64,000 nucleotides of DNA from Bradyrhizobium sp. CCGE-LA001 (GCF_000296215.2 NZ_CP013949.1:3341501-3405500); one strand, 5' to 3'; counted from the first letter of the stretch, positions 41,034 to 48,991 are shown. Made by a program: numbers and translations. Notes: generated from the sequence alone by a model not told the origin.

Positions 41034-42734
41034 ATGCAGGCATTCTTCGAGTTTTTGCGGCAGTATCCGTATCTGCTGCTGTTTTTCGTCGTCGGTCTCG
41101 CCGTCTATATCGGCCGGGCCAACGTCAAGGGTTATGGCCTCGGCATGGTTGCCGGCGCCATCGTGGTGGGAGCAGGCCTCTCGGTCTGGGCATCCAGTTA
41201 CGGTGTGAAGCTCGAGCTGAACAATTTCGTCAAGAGCCTGTTCTATTACCTCTTTATGTACGGCGTGGGCTTGCGCGTAGGTCCGTCCTTCATCAACAGC
41301 CTGCGAGGCGATGGCATCAAGTTCGTGTTCCTCGCAGTCGTGTCCAGCGTTGTGGGCCTGACACTGGTGGTGCTCGGTGCAAAGCTCTTCGCCCTGCCGC
41401 CAGGTGCTGCCGGCGGCATGCTCGCGGGATCGCAGACCATGTCGGCGGCGATCGGCTCGGCAGAGCAGGCGGTCACCTCAGGTGTCGTGAAGCTGCCGGA
41501 GGGCATGAAGCCCGAGGAAGCCTCCGGCATGATCGCGCTCTCCTACGGCATCACCTACATCTGGGGCACCGTCGGCATCATCCTGATCTGCAAATACCTG
41601 CCGCGCTGGTGGGGCGTCGACGCCAAGGCTGCCGCGAAGCAGTATGAGCGGGAATATGGCGTCAAGGATCTCGAAGGCGGCGGCCTGACCGGCTATCGTC
41701 AGTTCGGCCTGCGAGCGTACCGGCTGGAGAACCCGGCCACCGTGGGGATGAGCATCGCGAAATTCCGGGCAATCAATCCCGAGTACCGGATCGTCAATGT
41801 GGGACGGAACGGTGAGCCTCAAGGAGCCGATGCCGACCTGGTGCTGCAGAAGGGCGACGTCGTCGCGCTCGGCGGCTCGACCGAGCATCTCACCGAGAAG
41901 ATGGGTCTTATTGGCCCGGAGGTTGCGGATGCCAAGACCTTGGGCATTCCCATGGACCAGGCGGATATCCTCGTCACCAACAAGGAGATGGTGGGGCGGA
42001 CATTCGAGTCCTTCCGCGACACGGCGATCGCGGGCCAGTTGCAGGTCACCAAGGTTGAGCGCGGTGGCGTCCAGATTCCGGCCGGCCTCAAGACCAAACT
42101 GGAGCGGATGGACATCGTCTCCGTGGTCGGCCTGAAATCAGCAGTCAACGAGCTCGGCGAGAAGTGGGGCCGGATTGCGCGCGCCAATACGTCGACTGAT
42201 CTTCTGACTCTATCCGTCGGCATGATCATCGGCTTCCTGATCGGCATGATCGAGTTTCCGGCATTCGGCGCCAAGATCGGTCTCGGCAATGCCGGCGGCC
42301 TCCTGCTGTCGGGCGTGATCGTGTCCTCGATCGTGTCGCGGCTGCGCTTCTTCGGCAACACGCCCAACGCGGCGCGGAACGTGCTGGAGGATCTCGGCCT
42401 CGTCGTCTTCGTCGCCATCGTTGGCGTCAATGCCGGCGCAGGACTGCTGTCGCAGCTTACTGGGGCCATCGCCTTGAAGATATTCATCGTCGGCTTCATC
42501 GCCTGCACGATCCCACCGTTCATCGTCTGGGCGATCGGCTTCCACGTCTTCAAGATCAATCCCGCCGTGCTGATGGGCGGCGTCGCCGGCGCGCGGTCGC
42601 ATTCCGGCCCGTGCCGCGAAGCCGCAGTCGAGATTCAGAGCTCGGTGCCCTGGATCGGATTCCCGGTCGGCTATGCCGTCTCGGGCATCCTCCTGACGAT
42701 CTTCGGCTACTTCGCGATGATCCTGGCGCAATGA
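41034..42734 (+). CDS. AspT-family (AAE) anion exchanger, copy 2
   Basis: A 566-residue exchanger with the same two-half layout as copy 1. Helices at ~10-190 and ~390-566 flank a cytoplasmic TrkA-C-like region (~200-375). Family motifs include YGVGLRVGPSFINSL, GSQTMSAAIGSAEQAV, and the second-half LGLVVFVAIVGVNAG and GGVAGARSHSGPCR. It is co-transcribed with the decarboxylase and is thus the likely substrate/product exchanger, as AspT is for aspartate decarboxylase. The ATG at 41034 follows GGAGGGG. Copy 1 and copy 2 are clearly related but far from identical. Confidence 0.89.
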   Translation: MQAFFEFLRQYPYLLLFFVVGLAVYIGRANVKGYGLGMVAGAIVVGAGLSVWASSYGVKLELNNFVKSLFYYLFMYGVGLRVGPSFINSLRGDGIKFVFLAVVSSVVGLTLVVLGAKLFALPPGAAGGMLAGSQTMSAAIGSAEQAVTSGVVKLPEGMKPEEASGMIALSYGITYIWGTVGIILICKYLPRWWGVDAKAAAKQYEREYGVKDLEGGGLTGYRQFGLRAYRLENPATVGMSIAKFRAINPEYRIVNVGRNGEPQGADADLVLQKGDVVALGGSTEHLTEKMGLIGPEVADAKTLGIPMDQADILVTNKEMVGRTFESFRDTAIAGQLQVTKVERGGVQIPAGLKTKLERMDIVSVVGLKSAVNELGEKWGRIARANTSTDLLTLSVGMIIGFLIGMIEFPAFGAKIGLGNAGGLLLSGVIVSSIVSRLRFFGNTPNAARNVLEDLGLVVFVAIVGVNAGAGLLSQLTGAIALKIFIVGFIACTIPPFIVWAIGFHVFKINPAVLMGGVAGARSHSGPCREAAVEIQSSVPWIGFPVGYAVSGILLTIFGYFAMILAQ

Positions 42735-42757
42735 CCACAAAAGGGGAAAGAAACATC

Positions 42758-43192
42758 ATGAGGAAAGTTGCCATCGGTGCCGTCCTGATTGCCTTGACGA
42801 CGGCAACTCTCGGTATCAGCACGCAGGCGCGTGCCGATACCGGCCAGGTTGCGGTCGTCTTCACCAAGGGTGGCTTCATCGTCGGGGCCGGTGGCGGAGA
42901 GGGCGTTCTGCTCTACCGCGGCAAGAAATACCCGTTCACGGTCTCGGGCATGAGCGTGGGTCTCACCATCGGGGCGTCAACGACGAAGTTCGTCGGTCGG
43001 GCGCTCAATCTGAAGGGGCCGGCATCTATCGAAGGCTCCTATGCGGTAGGCGGAGCCGGTGGGGCGATCGCCGCGGGGGCCGGTGCCGTTCAGCTGCAGA
43101 ACGGCAATGGTGTGATCCTTCAGCTCAGCGGCCCCAGGGTCGGCGCGGAAGTATCGGCTGCGGTCGGCGGCGTTACGATCCGACTCAAGTGA
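42758..43192 (+). CDS. exported glycine-rich protein of unknown family (paralogue A)
   Basis: A 144-residue protein with a signal peptide (MRKVAIGAVLIALTTATLGI, cleavage near ARA-DT). The mature part is rich in Gly, Ala and Val: KGGFIVGAGGGEGVLLYRGK, then YPF, GMSVGLTIGAST, and a beta-rich end (GVILQLSGPRVGAEVSAAVG). It is homologous to the product at 51572-52036 along its whole mature length. Alternating small residues suggest a beta-rich, membrane- or surface-associated fold. Downstream of the exchanger by 23 bp, so probably the last gene of the decarboxylase operon. No known function. Confidence 0.75.
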   Translation: MRKVAIGAVLIALTTATLGISTQARADTGQVAVVFTKGGFIVGAGGGEGVLLYRGKKYPFTVSGMSVGLTIGASTTKFVGRALNLKGPASIEGSYAVGGAGGAIAAGAGAVQLQNGNGVILQLSGPRVGAEVSAAVGGVTIRLK

Positions 43193-43203
43193 ACCGAAGG
43201 AGC

Positions 43204-43229
43204 GACGGGCTGCGTGACCGCAGCCCGTC
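43204..43229. terminator. inverted repeat terminator between convergent genes
   Basis: An 11-bp perfect stem (GACGGGCTGCG at 43204-43214, its complement at 43219-43229) with a 4-base loop lies between the paralogue A stop and the convergent ppk2 stop. There is no long T-run, but the position and stem fit a bidirectional terminator. Confidence 0.65.
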
Positions 43230-43235
43230 TGCGTC

Positions 43236-44036
43236 TCAATAGCGCTCTGCCACGAAATTCATGTCCTTCAGGCCAGCCTGGTCGTCGTAGCGACCCTTGT
43301 CGGATCGTTTGGGCAGCTTGATTTTGTCCTTCTTGATGCGCTTGTAGGGAATGGCGCCGAGAAGGTGGGCGATGCAGTTCAGCCGCGCCTTGCGCTTGTC
43401 GTCGGACCGGATGATGTACCAGGGCGCGTCCTTCGTGCTCGTCTTCTTCAGCATGAGGTCGCGCGCCCGTGAATAATCATACCAACGCCGGAATGATTCC
43501 AGGTCCATCGGGCTGAGCTTCCACTGCCGGACAGGGTCGTCGATCCGGGCCTTGAAGCGGCGTTCCTGCTCGTCCATGCCGACTTCGAGCCAGATCTTGA
43601 TCAGGATGATGCCGCCGTCGATGACGTATTTCTCCATCTGCGGACAGAGGTTGAGGAAGCGTTCGTGTTCCGCGGGAGTGCAGAAGTTCATGACATATTC
43701 GACGCCGGCACGGTTGTACCAGCTCCGGTCGAAGATCACGATCTCGCCGGCGGCGGGAAATTTCTCCATGTAGCGCTGGAAGAACAGCTGAGTCTTCTCG
43801 CGATCCGATGGTGCGGGTAGGGCGACCACGCGAAACACGCGCGGGCTGACCTTCTCGGTGATCGCTTTGATCGTGCCGCCCTTGCCGGCCGCGTCCCGGC
43901 CCTCGAACAGGACGATGACGCGCAGTTTGTTCTCTCGCACGTAATCCTGGAGATGACAGAGCTCGACCTGAAGCTTTCCAAGCTCCTTCTCGTAGTCCTT
44001 TCGCTTCATCCGCTCCGCAGGCGCGTCCTTGGCCAT
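43236..44036 (-). CDS. ppk2: polyphosphate kinase 2
   Basis: A 266-residue class I PPK2: Walker A GRDAAGKGG (near residue 47), Walker B DRSWYNRAG (near 103), lid-type KLSPMDLESFRRW and YDYSRARD motifs. The enzyme uses polyphosphate to phosphorylate nucleoside diphosphates (or the reverse). That lets cells remake GTP/ATP from stored polyphosphate when respiration falls. Full length and all key motifs are present. It follows a hypothetical gene by 21 bp; the FixK box at 44577 lies upstream of that gene. Confidence 0.95.
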   Translation of the reverse strand: MAKDAPAERMKRKDYEKELGKLQVELCHLQDYVRENKLRVIVLFEGRDAAGKGGTIKAITEKVSPRVFRVVALPAPSDREKTQLFFQRYMEKFPAAGEIVIFDRSWYNRAGVEYVMNFCTPAEHERFLNLCPQMEKYVIDGGIILIKIWLEVGMDEQERRFKARIDDPVRQWKLSPMDLESFRRWYDYSRARDLMLKKTSTKDAPWYIIRSDDKRKARLNCIAHLLGAIPYKRIKKDKIKLPKRSDKGRYDDQAGLKDMNFVAERY

Positions 44037-44057
44037 GCCATTCGCTCCTGTCGCGCT

Positions 44058-44510
44058 TCATTCGTCCCAGGAGATGGTCACGCCGATATCGCCGGGCACA
44101 CCGCCGGGAAATTCGATCACCTGGTAGGAAATGCGATAGCCGCGCGGTTTCAGATAATCGGTCCAGAGCTGGAAGATCTCCTTGGGGATTCCGGTCAGAG
44201 TGTTCTCCCAGCCCTTTTCCATTTGATTGATGGCCCGTCCCTTGTCGGTGCAAAGCGAGTTGGGGAAGCGATAGACCAGCACTTCCGTCAGGCCGTTTCG
44301 CACGGCACGCTGAATGATAGTTGAGGCGAGCTTGATCTTCTCCTCCTCGCTCTTGCCGGACGGCTTGCTCAGGCGCTCGATGAGCGCGCGCTTCTCGGCG
44401 TCGGCCGCTGCTGCGAGGCGGACATATTCGTCCGCTTTTTCAGCCTCCTTGAGGGCAGCTTCCTTTCGAATCTGTGCGGCGTTGGGGATGAGATCGTCGA
44501 GGCCCGGCAT
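44058..44510 (-). CDS. hypothetical soluble protein upstream of ppk2
   Basis: A 150-residue cytoplasmic protein. The N-terminal half is a charged coiled-coil-like helix (QIRKEAALKEAEKADEYVRL and following). The second half has a compact alpha/beta character (TEVLVYRFPNSLCTDKGRAI, GYRISYQVIEFPGGVPGDIG). No signal peptide or recognised motif. It forms an operon with ppk2, and its start lies 66 bp from a perfect FixK box, so it should be made under oxygen limitation. Unrecognised family; function unknown. Confidence 0.72.
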   Translation of the reverse strand: MPGLDDLIPNAAQIRKEAALKEAEKADEYVRLAAAADAEKRALIERLSKPSGKSEEEKIKLASTIIQRAVRNGLTEVLVYRFPNSLCTDKGRAINQMEKGWENTLTGIPKEIFQLWTDYLKPRGYRISYQVIEFPGGVPGDIGVTISWDE

Positions 44511-44576
44511 GCTTGCGGCTCCTGATGATTATCCATTTAGCAAGGGAAAACGCTAGGTCGGGCACGAGGCGTTCTC

Positions 44577-44590
44577 TTGATTCAAATCAA
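44577..44590. promoter_or_regulatory. perfect FNR/FixK box (TTGATTCAAATCAA)
   Basis: A perfect TTGAT-N4-ATCAA site between divergent operons: 66 bp from the start of the hypothetical-ppk2 pair and 63 bp from the TTG start of the DUF3302-like/HlyD operon. The nearly symmetrical spacing suggests one FixK dimer activates both. Confidence 0.82.
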
Positions 44591-44653
44591 GCAAACAGCG
44601 AGACTGCCCGAACAGAGTACCAAAAGTGCATTTTCGCTGATCGGGAGAGACGT

Positions 44654-45100
44654 TTGAGCGACCAGCTTCATCCAATGGCTCCGCACCATCTGCCGTTCTA
44701 TCTCGCGCCGGGTAGCGGCACCGACACGCTGATGGTCGTGATGGGGTTTTTCCTGATTGGCACCATACTTTGGGTCGGTACGCTCTATTGGAAGCTGCAC
44801 AGCCTGCCCGAGCGGATGGCGCACAAGTCGCAGAAGCTGCAATTCGAGCTCGTCGCGGTGCTCGGCCTGATCTCGCTGTTCACGCACATGCACATCTTCT
44901 GGATTGCCGGGCTGCTGCTCGCGATGATCGATCTGCCCGATTTCGGCACCCCGCTGCGCAGCATTGCCGGCTCCGTAGAGAAGATCGCGGAGGCGACGCC
45001 GGCCGCCGAGGATGACCGGGTTCGGATCGAGGCCGTGACCGCACCGCCTCCGACGGACAAGTCGGGTCCGACAAAGGAGAAGGAGCCCAGCCATGCTTGA
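44654..45100 (+). CDS. DUF3302-type small inner-membrane protein
   Basis: A ~148-residue protein with two hydrophobic helices (TLMVVMGFFLIGTILWVGTL; LVAVLGLISLFTHMHIFWIA), the family-like LPERMAHKSQKLQFE segment between them and a polar, disordered tail. DUF3302 proteins (E. coli YiaW type) are encoded beside an HlyD-type adaptor, as here. The start is probably the TTG at 44654, five bases after GGGAGA; the first ATG (44675) lacks such a site. It overlaps the next gene by 8 bp. The role in the pair is unknown. Confidence 0.78.
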   Translation: MSDQLHPMAPHHLPFYLAPGSGTDTLMVVMGFFLIGTILWVGTLYWKLHSLPERMAHKSQKLQFELVAVLGLISLFTHMHIFWIAGLLLAMIDLPDFGTPLRSIAGSVEKIAEATPAAEDDRVRIEAVTAPPPTDKSGPTKEKEPSHA

Positions 45101-46328
45101 GCTCCTGATCTGCTCCCTGGTTACGATCCTGCCGGACTATCTCTACCGCCGCTATGTCCAGGGCAAGCGCCTCGGCAAGGAGATCAACTTCTTTTCGATC
45201 TGGTACGAGTTGCGTTGGGGCATCACCGCCTGCCTGATGCTGACGGTGTCGCTGATCACCATGATCTTCTACTTCCACCCTTCGAGCTCGAGCGCAACCC
45301 TCTATTACCGCACGGTCCCGGTCATGCCGGTCGGAGTCGCTGGCCGCGTGGCCGAAGTGAACGTCGGCTTCAGCGCAGCGGTGAAGCAAGGAGACGTATT
45401 GTTCAAGCTGGATAGCGCCAAGCAGGAGGCTGCCGTCGAGACGGCCAAGCGAAAGATCGCCGAGGTCGATGCTTCGATAATGGCAGCGAAGGCAGACGTC
45501 GCGAAGGCCGAGGCGCAAATCGGCGAGGCCAAAGCTAACCTTCAGCAGGCCAAGGACGAGTTGGACGTCAAGAGCGAGTTGCAGCGCCGCAATCCCGGCA
45601 TTGTGCCGCAACGAGACATCGACAAATTGCAGGTGCTCGTAGACCAGCGGCAATCCGGCGTGGACGCCGCAAATGCGAGCAAGGAATCGGCGGTCTTGCG
45701 GGTCTCAACGCTCTTGCCCGCCGAGAAGGCGAGTGCCGAGGCCGCGCTGGCCGAGGCGCAGGTTAATCTGGACCAGACCGTCATCCGCGCCGGTGTTGAC
45801 GGGCGGGTCGAACAGTTCCTGCTGCGTACCGGCGACGTCGTCAATCAGCTGTTGCGGCCGGCAGGAGTTCTCATCCCGGATGGTGCCGGCAGAAACGTTC
45901 TGCAGGCCGGCTTCGGTCAAATCGAATCTCAGGTGATGAAACCGGGTATGGTCGCGGAGGCAACCTGCATCTCCAAGCCGTGGGTTATTATTCCGATGGT
46001 GATCACGACGGTGCAGGACTACATCGCTGCCGGTCAGTTCCAGGGTGGGCAGCAATTGCTCGAAGCCCAGAATGCGGTGAGGCCTGGCACCATCCTGGTG
46101 TTCCTGGAGCCGCTCTACAAGGGCGGGCTCAACGGCGTCACGCCCGGCAGCAGCTGCATGGTCAACGCCTATACCAGCAATCACGAGGAGATCTCAGCCA
46201 AGGACACGTCCACCAGTCGGAAGATCGCGCTCCATGTCGTGGACGGCGTCGGCCTCGTCCACGCGCTGCTGCTGCGCATCCAGGCGTTGCTGCTGCCGAT
46301 CAAGACGCTCGTGCTCAGCGGGCATTGA
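45093..46328 (+). CDS. HlyD-family membrane fusion protein (YiaV/EmrA-like)
   Basis: A 411-residue adaptor with one N-terminal helix (GITACLMLTVSLITMIFYF), a lipoyl/barrel part (GVAGRVAEVNVGFSAAVKQG), a long alpha-helical hairpin rich in Ala/Glu/Lys (~105-230) and a second barrel segment (VIRAGVDGRVEQFLLRTGDV). The last ~70 residues carry a hydrophobic end (ALLLRIQALLLPIKTLVL). No ABC, MFS or RND pump gene is adjacent, as is typical for YiaV-like adaptors. Translationally coupled to the DUF3302-type gene. Confidence 0.87.
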   Translation: MLELLICSLVTILPDYLYRRYVQGKRLGKEINFFSIWYELRWGITACLMLTVSLITMIFYFHPSSSSATLYYRTVPVMPVGVAGRVAEVNVGFSAAVKQGDVLFKLDSAKQEAAVETAKRKIAEVDASIMAAKADVAKAEAQIGEAKANLQQAKDELDVKSELQRRNPGIVPQRDIDKLQVLVDQRQSGVDAANASKESAVLRVSTLLPAEKASAEAALAEAQVNLDQTVIRAGVDGRVEQFLLRTGDVVNQLLRPAGVLIPDGAGRNVLQAGFGQIESQVMKPGMVAEATCISKPWVIIPMVITTVQDYIAAGQFQGGQQLLEAQNAVRPGTILVFLEPLYKGGLNGVTPGSSCMVNAYTSNHEEISAKDTSTSRKIALHVVDGVGLVHALLLRIQALLLPIKTLVLSGH

Positions 46329-46351
46329 ACGGCAAAGGAAGGACGGACCAG

Positions 46352-46762
46352 ATGGGTTCGAGGAGATGGGTTACGTTTGCTGCGATGTTGATTGCGCTCC
46401 TCGTCACGGTCGTCAGCGCAAATGCGCTCGATCTCAACGGCGCATGGGCAACCGGCGCCGACAATTGTCCCAAGGTGTTCGCGCGCAAGGGAGCCCAGCT
46501 CGGCTTCACCGACATGTCGGATGTCTACGGCGGCGGCTTCATTGTCGATGGTGATCAGATCATCGGAAAATTCGCACGCTGCCGGATCAAGGCGAGGAAG
46601 GACAGCGGTCCGAACGTCAACCTGATCGCCGCCTGCGCCACGGATATGATGCTCTCCAGCGTCCAATTCAGCCTGAAAGAGCTCGATGCAAACAGCCTCG
46701 TTCGGCAGTTCCCCGGCATGGAAGATATGGAAATCCGCTATCACCGTTGCCCGGCTCAGTAG
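46352..46762 (+). CDS. small exported hypothetical protein
   Basis: A 136-residue protein with signal peptide (FAAMLIALLVTVVSANA, cleavage before LDLNG). The mature part starts LNGAWATGADNCPKVF and has four cysteines, probably as two disulfides (CPKVF, CRIK, ACATD, HRC). The 'DLNGAW' opening and GGFIVDGDQIIGKFARC segment recall small secreted beta proteins of unknown role in rhizobia. It follows the HlyD-like gene by 23 bp and may share the FixK-controlled operon. Confidence 0.68.
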   Translation: MGSRRWVTFAAMLIALLVTVVSANALDLNGAWATGADNCPKVFARKGAQLGFTDMSDVYGGGFIVDGDQIIGKFARCRIKARKDSGPNVNLIAACATDMMLSSVQFSLKELDANSLVRQFPGMEDMEIRYHRCPAQ

Positions 46763-46782
46763 CGGGAAGATGCGCTGGTCTT

Positions 46783-46803
46783 GACACATGTTCAACATGT
46801 GTC
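46783..46803. promoter_or_regulatory. perfect 21-bp palindrome upstream of a histidine kinase
   Basis: GACACATGTT (46783-46792), a single central C, then its exact complement (46794-46803). It sits 20 bp after the previous stop and 90 bp before the kinase start. The overlapping TTGACA at 46781 resembles a -35 element. The single-base centre is too tight for an RNA terminator hairpin and better fits an operator for a dimeric regulator. Confidence 0.6.
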
Positions 46804-46892
46804 GGGTTGCGGACTGTCGGCGTGTCGTGATTCCCGCTAGAATGCCCTGGAAGCAGTCGTCGAAGCTGCGGGAATGGAGGTCGAGCGGGCGT

Positions 46893-48776
46893 ATGTGCAC
46901 TGGTTCAGGCAGATCGTGGCGAGCCGCGGCCGCGCTGTTGTGCCTCGGTCTCTTCGTCGCCGTGTGCCTGCCACCTGTGCGCGCCGACGCCGTCGAGCGA
47001 AGCCGTCGCGGCGATCTCAAACGGGTACTGATCCTGCACTCCTTCGGCCGCGAGTTCCGGCCCTGGAGCGAGTATGCGCGCGACATCAAGACCGAACTCG
47101 AGCGGCAATCGCCATGGCCCCTCGATATCCAGGAGCACGCGTTGCTTACGGCGCGATTCAATAATCCCGGTCCCGAGACGCCGTTCGTCGAGTATCTGCA
47201 CTCGCTGTATCAGGGCGCATTGCCCGACATCGTGTTGAGCATCGGCGCGCCTGCGGCACGGTTTGCGCAGAAGTACCGCGCACAACTGTTTCCCGGCACA
47301 CCGCTCATTCTTGCCGCAGTCGAACATCGCCTGGTCAACCGCGCCGATATCGGCGACAACGACGTGATCGTGGCGATCCGCAACGATTTCCTGATCGCAT
47401 TCGAGCACATCCTGCAGCTTCTGCCGGACACCAAATCGGTTGCAGTGGTGATCGGAGCCTCGCCCCTGGAGAAGTTCTGGCTGGAAGAGGTGAAACGGGA
47501 GTTGAAGCCTCTCGACGCGCGGGTCGAGTTGGTCTGGTATTCGGATCTGTCATTCGAGGACATACTGAAGCGCGCAGCAAAGCTCCCCGCACACACCGCG
47601 ATATTCTGGGGGCTGATGTCGATCGATGCGGCTGGGATCGTTCACGAGAGCGACATCGCTCTGCGAAGTCTGCATGCAGTCGCGAATGCTCCGATCTTTT
47701 CCTATGCGGAGCCGTTTTTCGGTGACAGCACCGTCGGCGGACCGATGCAGTTGATTACAGAAACGAGTTCAAGGACCGTTAGCGCCGCGATCGGTATCCT
47801 CGGCGGCGCGACGCCGGGAAGCATCAATTATGAGCCTATCGGCTTTGCTGCGCCCCGATACGACTGGCGGGAATTGCAGCGCTGGGGCATCAGCGAGAGC
47901 CGTTTGCCTCCCGGCAGCGCCATCCTGTTTCGGGAGCCGAACATCTGGCAACGTTATCGCTGGCAGATGTTGATGATCGCGGCCGTATTTTTGGTGCAGG
48001 CCGGTCTCATCAGCGGGCTGCTGCACGAGCGGCGGCGGCGGCGGTTTGTCGAGGTTGAGTCGCGCCAGCGCCTCGCCGAACTCGCTCACGCCAATCGCTA
48101 CTCCGCCGTCGGCGAGTTGACCACGTCGATCGCCCACGAGCTGAACCAGCCGCTTGGCTCGATTCTGACCAATGCCGAAACGGCGGAGCTCATGCTGCGC
48201 GCCAACTCACCCGACATCAGCGAGGTTCGTCAGATTCTCGCCGACATCAGGCGCGACGATCAACGGGCCAGCGAGGTGATCCGCAGGCTGCGCTCCGTTT
48301 TGAAAAAGACGCCTTTCGAGGTCAAGGAGATCGAGCTCAACGACACCGTCCGCGAAGCGATCGGGCTCGTGAAAGCCGTGGCGGATGGGCGCCGCATCGC
48401 ATTGATCTACACGCCTGTCCTGGTTGACCTTGATGTCAAGGGGGATCCGGTCCAGCTCCAGCAAGTCATCCTCAACCTGATCATGAACGCAATGGATGCG
48501 GTATCCGATGCAAATGCCGATAAGCGCGAAGTCAGCGTCTCAACCGTTCGTGCCGGCAATCACGCCGAGATCAGGATCACCGATACCGGACCTGGAATAG
48601 CCGCGACCGACCTTGCCAAAGTCTTCGATCCGTTCTTCACAACCAAGCCGCAAGGCATGGGAATGGGACTTGCGATCGTCAAGACCATCATCGAGGCCCA
48701 TCAGGGCGATATCGCCGCGGCAAACCATGCCGCGGGCGGGGCCCTGTTCACGATCCGGCTTCCGATCGCGCGCTGA
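46893..48776 (+). CDS. sensor histidine kinase with periplasmic ABC-substrate-binding-like sensor
   Basis: About 627 residues. N-terminal signal/first helix (AAALLCLGLFVAVCLPPVRA), then a periplasmic sensor (~35-345) of the ABC-transporter-substrate-binding type (KRVLILHSFGREFRPWSEYA; PDIVLSIGAPAARFAQKYR). After a second helix (LMIAAVFLVQAGLISGLL) come HisKA (His415 in TTSIAHELNQPLGS) and HATPase_c (NLIMNAMDAV, DTGPGIA, GMGMGLAIVK). It has no adjacent response regulator; the FixJ-type regulators near 31-32 kb are possible partners. Start chosen inside the frame because the signal begins there; an earlier ATG lies inside the upstream palindrome. Confidence 0.88.
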   Translation: MCTGSGRSWRAAAALLCLGLFVAVCLPPVRADAVERSRRGDLKRVLILHSFGREFRPWSEYARDIKTELERQSPWPLDIQEHALLTARFNNPGPETPFVEYLHSLYQGALPDIVLSIGAPAARFAQKYRAQLFPGTPLILAAVEHRLVNRADIGDNDVIVAIRNDFLIAFEHILQLLPDTKSVAVVIGASPLEKFWLEEVKRELKPLDARVELVWYSDLSFEDILKRAAKLPAHTAIFWGLMSIDAAGIVHESDIALRSLHAVANAPIFSYAEPFFGDSTVGGPMQLITETSSRTVSAAIGILGGATPGSINYEPIGFAAPRYDWRELQRWGISESRLPPGSAILFREPNIWQRYRWQMLMIAAVFLVQAGLISGLLHERRRRRFVEVESRQRLAELAHANRYSAVGELTTSIAHELNQPLGSILTNAETAELMLRANSPDISEVRQILADIRRDDQRASEVIRRLRSVLKKTPFEVKEIELNDTVREAIGLVKAVADGRRIALIYTPVLVDLDVKGDPVQLQQVILNLIMNAMDAVSDANADKREVSVSTVRAGNHAEIRITDTGPGIAATDLAKVFDPFFTTKPQGMGMGLAIVKTIIEAHQGDIAAANHAAGGALFTIRLPIAR

Positions 48777-48788
48777 ACGGGCGGTACC

Positions 48789-48802
48789 TTGATCTTGATC
48801 AA
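48789..48802. promoter_or_regulatory. perfect FNR/FixK box (TTGATCTTGATCAA), distal
   Basis: A perfect TTGAT-N4-ATCAA site just after the kinase stop and 190 bp before the DUF3300 gene. It is identical in all 14 bases to the second box at 48925. Confidence 0.75.
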
Positions 48803-48924
48803 GCCTCTCGATGGCCGCGATCGTCTCTCTTTCGCAGTTGCATGATGTCAGCTCCTGATAGATGCGGAACTGATCGAATGATGCTCTGCTCTCGCGCTGC
48901 AGCAGTCTCGACGACTTCGTTTCG

Positions 48925-48938
48925 TTGATCTTGATCAA
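48925..48938. promoter_or_regulatory. perfect FNR/FixK box (TTGATCTTGATCAA), proximal
   Basis: A perfect site 53 bp before the DUF3300 start, at the usual distance for activation. With the distal copy the two centres are 136 bp apart, which is about 13 helical turns and would allow co-operative binding on one DNA face. Confidence 0.8.
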
Positions 48939-48991
48939 CGAACGCGTCCGATCCGGCTCGATCTTCCGAAGCTGAAAGTCCGAAGGAGGAT

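Noticed and set aside
46781..46795. FixK-like site TTGAC...TTCAA within the palindrome upstream of the histidine kinase
   Set aside because: The half-sites are spaced one base too far apart (15 rather than 14 bp) and the site is fully explained by the 21-bp palindrome.
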